From contig NZ_JAKZAL010000017.1 of the NCBI RefSeq assembly GCF_022538115.1, positions 53,057-117,056 on the forward strand: a stretch of DNA of 64,000 nt, read 5' to 3'. How positions within the stretch are numbered: position 1 is the first letter of the stretch; the number at the start of each line of letters is the position of its first letter. The DNA is from Cognataquiflexum rubidum (GTDB lineage Bacteria > Bacteroidota > Bacteroidia > Cytophagales > Cyclobacteriaceae). Positions 1 through 8,565 of the stretch are shown here, piece after piece. The notes beneath the pieces were generated by a model that was not told where the DNA came from, did not search any database, and was given only the letters and a program-made list of their open reading frames with translations. The translations under genes and the position numbers were made by a program.

Positions 1-1
1 T

Positions 2-1135
2 GTCAATATCAAGTGGGATAACGGTCAGGAGTTGCCCGGTTTGTTTAACCTTAGTCCGGGTACCTATAGGGTGACATTGACCAAATTTGGTATATGCCCC
101 ATCAGAAGGGAATTTACCATCATCCAACCTGATGCATTGGTTTTGGAGCCTACCGTGACCGATGCTCTCAATTGCGATAATGCCCAAAGTGGAAGTATCA
201 TCCTCAATGTCGCCGGAGGAACCCCTCCTTTTACCTTCAAATGGAGCAATGGAAGTACCCAACAGAATTTGACAAACCTTTCTTCGGGACCTTATACCCT
301 GGAAGTCCGAGATGCAAATGGCTGTGTGACCCAAGGCAGTTATATCATCAAAAGGCCTGAGCCGATAGAGGTAGTGACTGTAAGAAATACCAGTTCAGTC
401 TGTGAACCAAGGGCAATCAAAGATGAATTCAATATATCTGTCACCGGTGGTGTGCCTCCATATACCATCCAATGGTCCGGTGGTGAAGTATCCAACAATG
501 GATTAAAAATGATTACCCAACAACCGGGACTATACATCCTCACCATCACTGACGGTGCCGGTTGCGAATACAGAGAATCCTATGAAGTAGACAATACCAA
601 TGTGGTGATAGATGCCACTATCCAATCTTCAGGAATTGACCAAAACGGCTCATTCCTCGTCGGTATCCCCATTACTTTCCAAAACAGATCCGTAGGCAAT
701 ATCATCTCCTATTTCTGGGATTTTGGTGACGGTAACAGCTCTTCAGAAATCAGCCCGACCCACACTTATCTTAAACCTGGGAAATATACCATCAAGCTAC
801 AAGCCATTGATGAATATGGCTGTATTCAGGAAATAGAAAAGACTGTCGAGGTCACGGATTACTTCTTGGTGGTACCAAATGTATTTTCACCCAATGGAGA
901 CGGCATCAACGATTATTTCTTTCCAAAATTTGTCAATGTCACCAAACTTGAATTCTGGATAATCAACAAATGGGGCGAAACCATCTTCTTCACAGAAGAC
1001 ATCAACTCCCAAGGTTGGGACGGAAAAGTATCCGGGGATTTTGCGATGCCCGGCAATTATGTATACAGGCTGAAATATGAAACAGTCGATGGGCGTATTG
1101 AAACCAAAACGGAGGTCTTCCTCTTGCTGAAATGA
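2..1135 (+). CDS. SprB-like adhesin, C-terminal part (gene runs off the left edge)
   Basis: The reading frame is open from base 2, so the start lies outside the window. What remains is the C-terminal part of a large secreted surface protein. SprB-type repeats are visible (GGTPPFTFKWSNG, then TGGVPPYTIQWSGG about 90 residues later), followed by a PKD domain (YFWDFGDGNSSS, then PTHTY) and a gliding-motility-type C-terminal domain beginning VPNVFSPNGDGINDYFFP and running to the end. In this family that C-terminal domain directs export through the type IX secretion system and retention on the cell surface. The stop overlaps the start of the PorP/SprF gene by ATGA, as in sprB-sprF pairs, which suggests coupled expression. 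The ligand is unknown. The domain calls are firm; a role in gliding rather than adhesion is inference. Confidence 0.9.
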   Translation, partial: VNIKWDNGQELPGLFNLSPGTYRVTLTKFGICPIRREFTIIQPDALVLEPTVTDALNCDNAQSGSIILNVAGGTPPFTFKWSNGSTQQNLTNLSSGPYTLEVRDANGCVTQGSYIIKRPEPIEVVTVRNTSSVCEPRAIKDEFNISVTGGVPPYTIQWSGGEVSNNGLKMITQQPGLYILTITDGAGCEYRESYEVDNTNVVIDATIQSSGIDQNGSFLVGIPITFQNRSVGNIISYFWDFGDGNSSSEISPTHTYLKPGKYTIKLQAIDEYGCIQEIEKTVEVTDYFLVVPNVFSPNGDGINDYFFPKFVNVTKLEFWIINKWGETIFFTEDINSQGWDGKVSGDFAMPGNYVYRLKYETVDGRIETKTEVFLLLK

Positions 1136-2157
1136 TGGGAAAAAGATTCATTACCGGACTTTGCTTGTTCTTTGCCTTCCTCCAGGGGTCGGCACAGGAT
1201 TTCCATTTTTCACAGTTTTATGCTTCCCCGCTCAACCTCAACCCTGCTCTGACAGGTTCTACCGAACTGAGCCGTGTCGGGGTCAATTACAGGAAACAAT
1301 GGCCAGGGCTGAATTATGATTTCAACGCCTATTCGGCCTATTTTGACCATTACAGCTACGACCTGAACAGTGGCTTTGGCATCATGGTCAACAGCTTTCA
1401 GGAATCCAACATGCAGATCAATACCTCTGATATCTCCCTGCTGTACAGCTATAACCTGCAGGTCGCAGATACATGGAACTTCCGTTTTGGAGGTCAGGGC
1501 GCTTGGGTCAGACGGAGTGCACGACTCGACAACCTGGTTTTTGGAGATCAGGTAGACCTCTTCAACCGAACGGTAAACCAAAATACGATCGATCAGATTC
1601 CTGAGTTTGAACCAAACGGGTACTTGGATCTTTCCTTCGGAGCATTGGTCAACAATGAATACTTCTGGCTCGGTGGCTCCGCACACCATGTCAACAGGCC
1701 TTCCCTGAGCTTCTTCCCTGACAATGAAGCAGGATTACTCCCCATCAAATGGAGCTTTCACGGAGGGGTCAACTTCCCTTTGGGTACGAGCAACTATTTC
1801 GGATCCAAGTTTGACAATCAGGTGTCTATCCTCGCCAACTACAAAAACCAAAAACCTTTCCAGCAATTAGACCTTGGCGTTCAGATGCTCTATGGAAATG
1901 TGATTGGCGGATTGGGATTCAGAGGTATTCCTGGTGTAAGGGACATGCCAAATCAGGATTCCATCATTTTCCTGTTAGGCATTAACTTAGACAATGGCAT
2001 GGTCATCGGCTATAGCTATGATTTTATGATCTCCAACATCGGCTTCCAAACCCAGGGTGCCCATGAAGTATCCTTCCGCTACCAATTCCTGATGGGCGAC
2101 CCAAAATCCCGCAACCAAAAAAGCAGGGTTTTAAAATGCTTCAATTTTATGATGTAA
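1132..2157 (+). CDS. PorP/SprF family type IX secretion outer-membrane protein
   Basis: The 341-residue product begins with a signal peptide ending GSAQ, followed by the family's typical opening DFHFSQFYASPLNLNPALTG, and continues as alternating aromatic and polar strands expected of an outer-membrane beta-barrel. PorP/SprF proteins work with the type IX secretion machinery and are usually dedicated to one large adhesin encoded next door. SprF is needed for surface display of SprB in Flavobacterium. Here the gene starts inside the stop codon of the SprB-like gene (ATGA overlap), so the two should form a cognate pair. A second in-frame ATG directly follows the first. Confidence 0.92.
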   Translation: MMGKRFITGLCLFFAFLQGSAQDFHFSQFYASPLNLNPALTGSTELSRVGVNYRKQWPGLNYDFNAYSAYFDHYSYDLNSGFGIMVNSFQESNMQINTSDISLLYSYNLQVADTWNFRFGGQGAWVRRSARLDNLVFGDQVDLFNRTVNQNTIDQIPEFEPNGYLDLSFGALVNNEYFWLGGSAHHVNRPSLSFFPDNEAGLLPIKWSFHGGVNFPLGTSNYFGSKFDNQVSILANYKNQKPFQQLDLGVQMLYGNVIGGLGFRGIPGVRDMPNQDSIIFLLGINLDNGMVIGYSYDFMISNIGFQTQGAHEVSFRYQFLMGDPKSRNQKSRVLKCFNFMM

Positions 2158-2272
2158 AGATTGGGTTGGCTTTTAGTAGAGTATGCGGATATGTCAAAAA
2201 TATCGATATTGTAAATCTTCCTTAAAGAGCTTTACCGGTCGATTTTGGGTCGCACGTTCTATCTGTCCTACT

Positions 2273-3311
2273 TTACTCATCATTCTTGGCGGTTAATTTT
2301 TGATGGGCTATCTCTACCGCTCCATGCAACTTTTCCCGCAATACTTTTTGTGAGGGCAAGATAGTCATATAGTCTGCCACCCGAATATTGCTTTTATCCA
2401 ATTGCATCAACTCCACATGTTCTTCATTTTTTCCTGGGCATAGGATCAAACCAATCGGAGTATTTTCCCCTTCCACTTGCTCGTATTTTTCTAGATATCT
2501 CAGATACAACTCCATTTGACCTTTGTAGCTTGCTTCAAATTCACCGATTTTAAGGTCTATGGCTACCAGGCATTTTAATCTGCGGTGGTAAAAAAGCAAA
2601 TCAATGTAGTAATCCCGGTTGTCTATGCTATTCCGTTTTTGTCTGGACAAAAAAGCAAAATCGCTCCCCAATTCTATGATAAAGCGTTGGAGTTCGGCTA
2701 TGATACTAGATTCCAGATCTTTTTCAGAATACATATCACTGAGACCAAGAAATTCTAAAAAGTAAAAATCTCTGAATACCAAGTCAGGGTTTAGCTTTTG
2801 TTCATTTTTGAGCAAATCCAGATCGTGCTGAATGGTAAGTTCGGGCTTTTTACTGATAGCGGTACGTTCATAAAGCAATGACTGAATGCGTTCTTGTAAT
2901 TAGTGGGACCGACCGTTTTTCGAGTTTACGCATTTCAATATAAAATTCTCTTTTTAAGGGGGCTTCTATAAAAATTAGAGCCTTCAAATGTGTCCAGCTC
3001 AATTGTCTCCGCAGTGCAGAGACAATTTGTTCATCTTCAAAAACAGTAGCGAATTGCACACAATGCCTCAATTGTTTCTCGCTCCAGCCTTTTTCGTAAT
3101 CCTTTTCCAATTGTGTAGACAGTGTGTGCACAATAAGCTGTCCATATTCAGCTCTGCTATTTTTTAGGACTTCATTTTTTATGGTGCTGCCTATTTGCCA
3201 ATACAAAGCCGTCATAGTAGCATTTACCGAAACAGCTATCTGTTGCTTACTTTGCTCTATTAATTCTTTGATCGAAGCAAAAAGTGGATGATGTTGAATT
3301 TCATTGCTCAT
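2273..3311 (-). pseudogene. DUF1016 / PD-(D/E)XK nuclease-domain gene broken by a +1 frameshift
   Basis: Two overlapping minus-strand frames together make one DUF1016 (YhcG-like) protein. Bases 3311-2868 encode the N-terminal DUF1016_N part (ALYWQIGSTIK, then RRQLSWTHLKAL, then FYIEMRKLEKRS). Bases 2878-2273 encode the C-terminal nuclease-like part (DNRDYYIDLLFYHRRLKCL, then AIDLKIGEF). Removing one base near 2898-2903 restores a continuous reading through VPLL-QERIQSLLYERTAIS, which fits the family. The intact relative at 8566-9579 has 337 residues, close to the combined length. PD-(D/E)XK proteins of this family are predicted DNA-processing or defence-related nucleases; their exact role is poorly established. 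A sequencing or assembly error cannot be excluded. Confidence 0.85.
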
Positions 3312-3923
3312 CGTCAGAATCAGGATTTAATGATTTTAGAATTTTCAGGATTACTGTTTTCTTGGTATTTTTTATTGAATACTTTTTTGAATTGCAATCT
3401 TGTACCTCCAATTTTTGATTGGCTAATCTAGTTCAAAAATCCTTTTGTTCCCTATCCCGTGATCAGGGTATTTTTCAAAAAATGGGCAAAGGTTTGATAA
3501 TCAAGAAAAGGTGATGTCATGGGTTAACGTGCATGTTCCCCTATCCCTCAGGTATAGTCCCGCCCACCTTGTCCTATATTCCCCTTAACCATACTCCGCC
3601 TCTCAGTTAGGGATACTCCGTGTCCTAGCTAGGGAAACTCCGCCTCTGGGTTACCCTTGAGCTACCTCCCATCTATACCATTCCTTGTAGTGCCTTACTT
3701 GATTTTCCCTACCATTTCGGTAATGATGATCCTCCTTTTTACAAAATCCATGACCGAAATTAAAATAACGGCATTCCTTTTTAATCATGGGCTGCGGTGC
3801 AGTGAAATTTGTGATAGTATAAGGTTAAATCTAGCACCTTACCCAGGCTACCAAGATTTCGCCACTATGTGGCTTTTGTCCCAAACCACCCATCGGTTAC
3901 CCATCCTTCTACTTCCATATCTC
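3312..3923. other. Intergenic region with tandem and palindromic repeats
   Basis: No convincing gene is seen between the broken DUF1016 gene and the oligopeptidase. The stretch holds a 22-bp tandem repeat (3591-3656) and a degenerate inverted pair of short hairpins, CTGCGGTGCAG near 3791 and GCCACTATGTGGC at 3861-3873. Open frames here have low-complexity, cysteine- and histidine-rich translations unlike the neighbouring proteins. Confidence 0.6.
3591..3656 (+). repeat. 22-bp tandem repeat, three units
   Basis: Three adjacent 22-base units begin at 3591, 3613 and 3635, each with the core (A/T)ACTCCG. The first two end in TAGGG and the third in TACCC. Sequence just upstream (3553-3590) has the same C-rich character and may be further decayed units. 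No function can be assigned. Confidence 0.75.
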
Positions 3924-5996
3924 TCACCGTAACTTCATCAACAAATAAGAAAACATCAAAGCTGTGGATTTTGCTCGCTGTTCATTGGTGGAAGAGCCGG
4001 CATGACCGCCTTCCATATTTTCATAGTACAAAACCGGATAGCCCATGTCCATCATTTTTGCAGCCATCTTTCGGGCATGACCCGGATGGACACGGTCATC
4101 CTTGGTGGAAGTGAAAAAGTAAACTTCAGGATAGGCGACACCTTCCTTCAGGTTATGATAAGGAGAGTATTTTTTGATAAATGCCCATTCTTCGGGCTTG
4201 TCAGGGTCTCCATATTCTCCCATCCAACTTGCACCTGCCAGCAATTGGTTGTACCGTTGCATGTCCAATAAAGGAACAGCACAGACGACAGCTTGATACA
4301 GGTCAGGCCGCTGCGTAAAGGCAACCCCGACAAGCAAGCCGCCATTGCTCCCACCATATATTGCCAGGTTTTTATTGGAGGTGATTTTCCTTGAAATCAG
4401 GTCTTCCGCCACTGCGTGAAAATCGTCATAGACATTTTGCCTCTTTTCTTTTAATCCGGCCTGATGCCATTTTGGACCAAATTCCCCTCCTCCACGGATG
4501 TTGGCAAGGACATACACGCCCCCATTTTCCAACCACGCTGTTCCAGTGGTAGCTGAATAATTGGGAACTTGGGATACCTCAAATCCCCCGTAAGCATAAA
4601 GCAAAGTCGGGTTTTTGCCATCAAGCTTGGTTGATTTTGATGATACCACAAAATAAGGGACCATCGTTCCATCTTTTGACTTTGCCTGGAATTGTTGCAC
4701 TTGGTATTTACTTCCGTCAAAATACGCAGGCAAAGATTTAAAGGCCTCAAAGGTATTGTCTCCGGCATTGGCAATAAATAAAGTTGTTGGTGTCAGAAAG
4801 TTAGTGAATGTAAAATAGTACTCATCCGAAAGTTCGTCAGAGGCGGCCAGGCCAATCGTCCCAAAATCAGGAGCATCGACTTTCTCACTTGCCCATTTTC
4901 CATTGTCAAAGGAATAAATATACAATTCGCTCTTGACGTTGGTCAGAAGATTCACCAACAGTTTGGATTTCGTTGAACTCACACCCTGCACACTTGTCTG
5001 TTCATCCGGTTCGAATATCACTTGGATCTTTTTTTGGCCATTGATCAGTTCCTTCAAATCCAGACTTACCAAAGTTCCTTGTGCGTAGGTCTTGCCATTG
5101 ACATTCCAGTCTGATTTCAGATTCAATACCGCTTGATTGTTTAACAATCCTGAAATGGAAGCATCTTCAGGAATATCCAATTTGACAAGTTTATTATTCA
5201 ACCATAGGTAGGTATGGTATGAAAAAATAGTTATGGCTTTGGTAATGAGCGTGTAGCTTTCAGAACCATCTCTGATTTGTCCCCCAAATGAGCCCAAATC
5301 GGTTTCTTCTGCCTCATAAATTAGCTTGGCATCTTGAAGAGGGGTTCCTCTTTTCCACATTCTGACCTGTCTTGGATACCCTGAAGTGGTCATGGAGTTT
5401 TCACCAAACTCTGTTGCAACAATCAAAGTATTTCTATCAATAAAATCAGCTCCCCCTTTTGACTCTTCAATTAAAAAACCATCATCGACAAAGGCCTTTT
5501 TGGTAACATCAAATTCTCTGATAACAACAGCATCGCCACCACCCTTCGAGAGATTGACTAGGAATAAATCATACGTTGGATGAAGGCCCGATGCGCCTTT
5601 GTATACCCATTGGATCTTGTCCTCTTCGGACATTTTATCCAAATCCAGAAGGACTTCCCAATCAGGATTGCCTGAAATATAGCTTTGCTTGGAGGCCCTT
5701 CTCCAAATCCCCCTTACATGATCTTTGTCCTGCCAAAAGTTATAAATGAAATCCCCATTGATGGTTGGATAAATTATTCTATCCGGTGAATTATAGATCT
5801 CGAGACTTTTGTTAAAAATATCATGGTACTCTTTTTGGCCGCTAAGTCTTTCCTCGGTGATCTTGTTTTGCTTTTTTACAAATTCAAGGGCCCGATCACC
5901 CTCTACCTCCTCCAACCACTTATAGGGATCTTCTTGGGATATCGCACTAAAACAAACTGAGAAAAATAGCATCGAGAATATTAAGTGGTTTTTCAT
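3924..5996 (-). CDS. Prolyl oligopeptidase family serine peptidase (S9A)
   Basis: This 690-residue protein has a signal peptide (cleavage expected after SAISQ), an N-terminal beta-propeller region starting EEDPYKWLEEVEGDRA, and a C-terminal alpha/beta-hydrolase domain. The catalytic serine is in GGSNGG (about residue 550), the aspartate in TKDDRVHPGHA (about 633) and the histidine in EGGHAG (about 665). S9A enzymes cleave short proline-containing peptides; the signal peptide places this one in the periplasm, probably for nutrient peptide breakdown. The length is typical of the family. It appears to be a single-gene transcript on the minus strand. Confidence 0.95.
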   Translation of the reverse strand: MKNHLIFSMLFFSVCFSAISQEDPYKWLEEVEGDRALEFVKKQNKITEERLSGQKEYHDIFNKSLEIYNSPDRIIYPTINGDFIYNFWQDKDHVRGIWRRASKQSYISGNPDWEVLLDLDKMSEEDKIQWVYKGASGLHPTYDLFLVNLSKGGGDAVVIREFDVTKKAFVDDGFLIEESKGGADFIDRNTLIVATEFGENSMTTSGYPRQVRMWKRGTPLQDAKLIYEAEETDLGSFGGQIRDGSESYTLITKAITIFSYHTYLWLNNKLVKLDIPEDASISGLLNNQAVLNLKSDWNVNGKTYAQGTLVSLDLKELINGQKKIQVIFEPDEQTSVQGVSSTKSKLLVNLLTNVKSELYIYSFDNGKWASEKVDAPDFGTIGLAASDELSDEYYFTFTNFLTPTTLFIANAGDNTFEAFKSLPAYFDGSKYQVQQFQAKSKDGTMVPYFVVSSKSTKLDGKNPTLLYAYGGFEVSQVPNYSATTGTAWLENGGVYVLANIRGGGEFGPKWHQAGLKEKRQNVYDDFHAVAEDLISRKITSNKNLAIYGGSNGGLLVGVAFTQRPDLYQAVVCAVPLLDMQRYNQLLAGASWMGEYGDPDKPEEWAFIKKYSPYHNLKEGVAYPEVYFFTSTKDDRVHPGHARKMAAKMMDMGYPVLYYENMEGGHAGSSTNEQRAKSTALMFSYLLMKLR

Positions 5997-6228
5997 AAGG
6001 AATGTTTTTTGGTTGGAAAAATTAATAGGAAATTTTAAGGAATGGGTTGAAAAAATGAGGCGGTGGGTTTTGGCTAATTATCTTATCCACGCTCATTCTT
6101 ACACATATTCATTTTGGCAAAGGACTCAAAATCTAAGTCGTTCTACCGTAACTATTTACAAGTACCAAAATACTCAATTTTCACGGATTGGTCTACAGGA
6201 AAAAAATACTGATACCCGGTTCAACCGA

Positions 6229-7533
6229 CTAATTTAAAATCTTCTTTGACCTTTTGATCAAATCTTCTAGGTCATGTTCTTCCTGTATCGTTTGCTTACC
6301 GATAGTCAACACCATCTCGGCATGCTTGATTACAGCTTTTTTGTGTTTTTCATTTGTAAATTCACTCAGGGTAATCAATGACTCCATCAGCCTGATTATT
6401 ACAGCAGGACTACCGGCCGAAAACTGCCTGATTTGGTTGAAAGCAGCATCCAAAACTCCATCGAAAGCCACTGTATCCGCAATAATCCTAAGATTTCCTT
6501 CCCCATCAAATCGATATCTTGAGGGGAATTTAGCTTGTGCCAAATAGGACATGGTTGCCGTCAAATTGTCAATACAGGCAATGGCTGTGAAGGGGTCATT
6601 GACTCCTGGAGAAAGGGCGCGAACAGCAATTTCGACCATCTGATAGATAGAATATTCAATATCCTGCTGTGAGGTTTTGGTTTTTCCGATGACAAATTGC
6701 TCGTGGATTTTTTCAAACTCCTCTTTTTCCCAATTGCCTTTGGAATAAAGCATCCCAATCTCCACCCCTTCCACCAGGTGCCCACCCGGTCGGTAATACA
6801 AATCAAGAAGTGAATCATTCCGGCTAATAATTTCCATCAATGTTTCCCCGTAGATATATTGGAGATAGCCGCTTTTAGAGGACTTTATGGAACAACGATT
6901 TGGATATCCAGAAATGGACGCAGAAATATCCACGTTTTCTCCGGTTTGGTTTTCCTCACCCATTTTTTCAGGAAAAAGGGTCAGAACCTGTTTGGAAATA
7001 AAGTCCGAGATATCAGAGATCACATGGTCCGCCTGAATGCTGGTAGCGATACGGTGGATAAAAATTATCAATAAAATGATATTGGCAATGGCAGCTATTA
7101 TCGCCACAAGAATGGAAATTGAAGGAATGAACGTGAAATCATCGCCTGCTTTGAGGGAATTCAGAATCAGCAGGCAATAGAGGTAAGTTGAAATATAAGC
7201 CCCAAGTACAACCTGATTGAGCCTGACATACATAAAATTCTTGATGAGCCGTGGGCCAAACTGCGAGGAGGCAAGGGTCAAGGCCACTAGGGTAATTGAA
7301 AATACAGTTCCCGCGACACCCATCATCGCACCGGAAATGGTCGACAGGATACTTCTGGCAGAATCAGAACTGTTTACAAAAAAGAAGCGGCCTAAGCCAT
7401 CTTGTGACACATCGACAAGTCCATCAAGATAGACAAATCCAATTGACAACAGGATGGAAATGATGATGATAATGACCGGAACAAACCAAAAAGTCGCTTT
7501 CAATTCACTCCACTGAAACAATATTTTTTTCAT
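6229..7533 (-). CDS. DUF2254 family membrane protein
   Basis: The 434-residue product has an N-terminal membrane segment (FWFVPVIIIIISILLSIGF), a conserved stretch GAMMGVAGTVFSITLVALTL, and two more membrane segments around residues 110-165, followed by a long soluble region containing PGGHLVEG and ALSPGVNDPFTA, which are characteristic of DUF2254 proteins. The function of the family is unknown. It lies alone on the minus strand between a peptidase and an unclassified gene, so the context gives no hint. Confidence 0.88.
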   Translation of the reverse strand: MKKILFQWSELKATFWFVPVIIIIISILLSIGFVYLDGLVDVSQDGLGRFFFVNSSDSARSILSTISGAMMGVAGTVFSITLVALTLASSQFGPRLIKNFMYVRLNQVVLGAYISTYLYCLLILNSLKAGDDFTFIPSISILVAIIAAIANIILLIIFIHRIATSIQADHVISDISDFISKQVLTLFPEKMGEENQTGENVDISASISGYPNRCSIKSSKSGYLQYIYGETLMEIISRNDSLLDLYYRPGGHLVEGVEIGMLYSKGNWEKEEFEKIHEQFVIGKTKTSQQDIEYSIYQMVEIAVRALSPGVNDPFTAIACIDNLTATMSYLAQAKFPSRYRFDGEGNLRIIADTVAFDGVLDAAFNQIRQFSAGSPAVIIRLMESLITLSEFTNEKHKKAVIKHAEMVLTIGKQTIQEEHDLEDLIKRSKKILN

Positions 7534-7852
7534 GGGACAGGTTCTTAGGTCAGAGGTTTATAAATGATAAGTTAAAAATTTTAAACTTGAAAGAAGCATT
7601 GAATGTGGTTAGCCTGAAAAATATTCCATGAAAACAGGAATCTAACCTGAAAACTGGGTACCACGGAAGAGGATGAGGTGAAGGAGGAGCGTCTTTTTGT
7701 GACCTAAGAAAAAATTTAATTTTGTTGAGCTTGGAGACGGCGGGATTTCGAGGCTCTAAACTGTCAAACAATACTGTACTTGATACGAACCAAAAAGATT
7801 CATTTAATCACTGAAACCATTTTTTTGACAAACTCCTGTTGTGGGCGTTTTT
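7534..7852. other. Intergenic region, no gene seen
   Basis: A 319-bp gap. A minus-strand open frame (7550-7771) translates to low-complexity sequence and is not believed. The stretch resembles dispersed intergenic sequence found in related genomes (inference from recall of such sequences, not a search). No terminator with a clear T-run was identified. Confidence 0.4.
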
Positions 7853-8407
7853 CTATATTGTTTTAAATCTGTCAAATGTGTCTTCAAACATAAGTTTTAC
7901 TTTGGGGTCATCTGAGATAGCGAGTCCCACACTTTCAAAAATGGTCAATTTCAGTTTTTCACAATTAAAGGTTATAAAATCAAAAACATCTTTTTGCCCT
8001 TTTATTTTTGTTCCGTTGATTTTGAATTCGTCTTTGTCTATACCATACTCAATAAACGCAATTTTCTGTCCCAAAAGTTTTCCGAGAGTTTCGTGTTTTT
8101 CAGTTTCATAAACACGCAATAAGTCTGGTTGATCAGGTAAGTTTTTTTCTTTTAACCTTTTGTCAAGTTGTGAATTGTCATAGAGATTTATTTCTATGTG
8201 GTCACCATCAAAGTCACCTTCGATTTCTAAATACTTGTCAAAGTCAGTAAATGTTATAAAGAATAGCCAAGGTAAATAGCTGTCTTCGATTCTTTCAACT
8301 CCATTATAGTCAACTTGAAATATTTTGTCAACTGTCTTGCCATTCAGTTGTGCTAACCAATTTCCTAAGTTTTTATTTAGATGAAAGTTCATGTTGCCGT
8401 TATTCAA
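7853..8407 (-). CDS. Hypothetical protein (about 180 residues)
   Basis: I do not recognise this family. The protein is soluble and acidic, without signal peptide or membrane segment. It is rich in Asp, Glu and Lys, with segments such as YLEIEGDFDGDHIEINLYD and KIAFIEYGIDKDEFKING that suggest a mixed alpha/beta fold. A second start, five codons in (MNFHLNKN, at 8392), is equally possible. It lies 158 bp downstream of the intact DUF1016 gene on the same strand. The base composition is more AT-rich than in the housekeeping genes, which may mean accessory origin. Confidence 0.7.
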   Translation of the reverse strand: MNNGNMNFHLNKNLGNWLAQLNGKTVDKIFQVDYNGVERIEDSYLPWLFFITFTDFDKYLEIEGDFDGDHIEINLYDNSQLDKRLKEKNLPDQPDLLRVYETEKHETLGKLLGQKIAFIEYGIDKDEFKINGTKIKGQKDVFDFITFNCEKLKLTIFESVGLAISDDPKVKLMFEDTFDRFKTI

Positions 8408-8565
8408 AATGTCCTATAACATGATTCAGCTTGAAGCCAGCAGGTATTCGGAGATGTTCTCTTCTGCCTATTCCTAACTTTTCAAAGATACCGATTTTCA
8501 TAATTACTCGGAACTGCACAATGGATTCAAAGTGATCTTAGGGCTTTGTACATTCTTTTTTTGTA

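Noticed and set aside
3657..4114. Open frames of 81-91 codons upstream of the oligopeptidase
   Set aside because: Low-complexity translation in intergenic DNA, and partly antisense to the oligopeptidase gene.
7550..7771. 73-codon minus-strand frame past the DUF2254 gene
   Set aside because: Looks like translation of dispersed intergenic sequence; no start signal or recognised domain.
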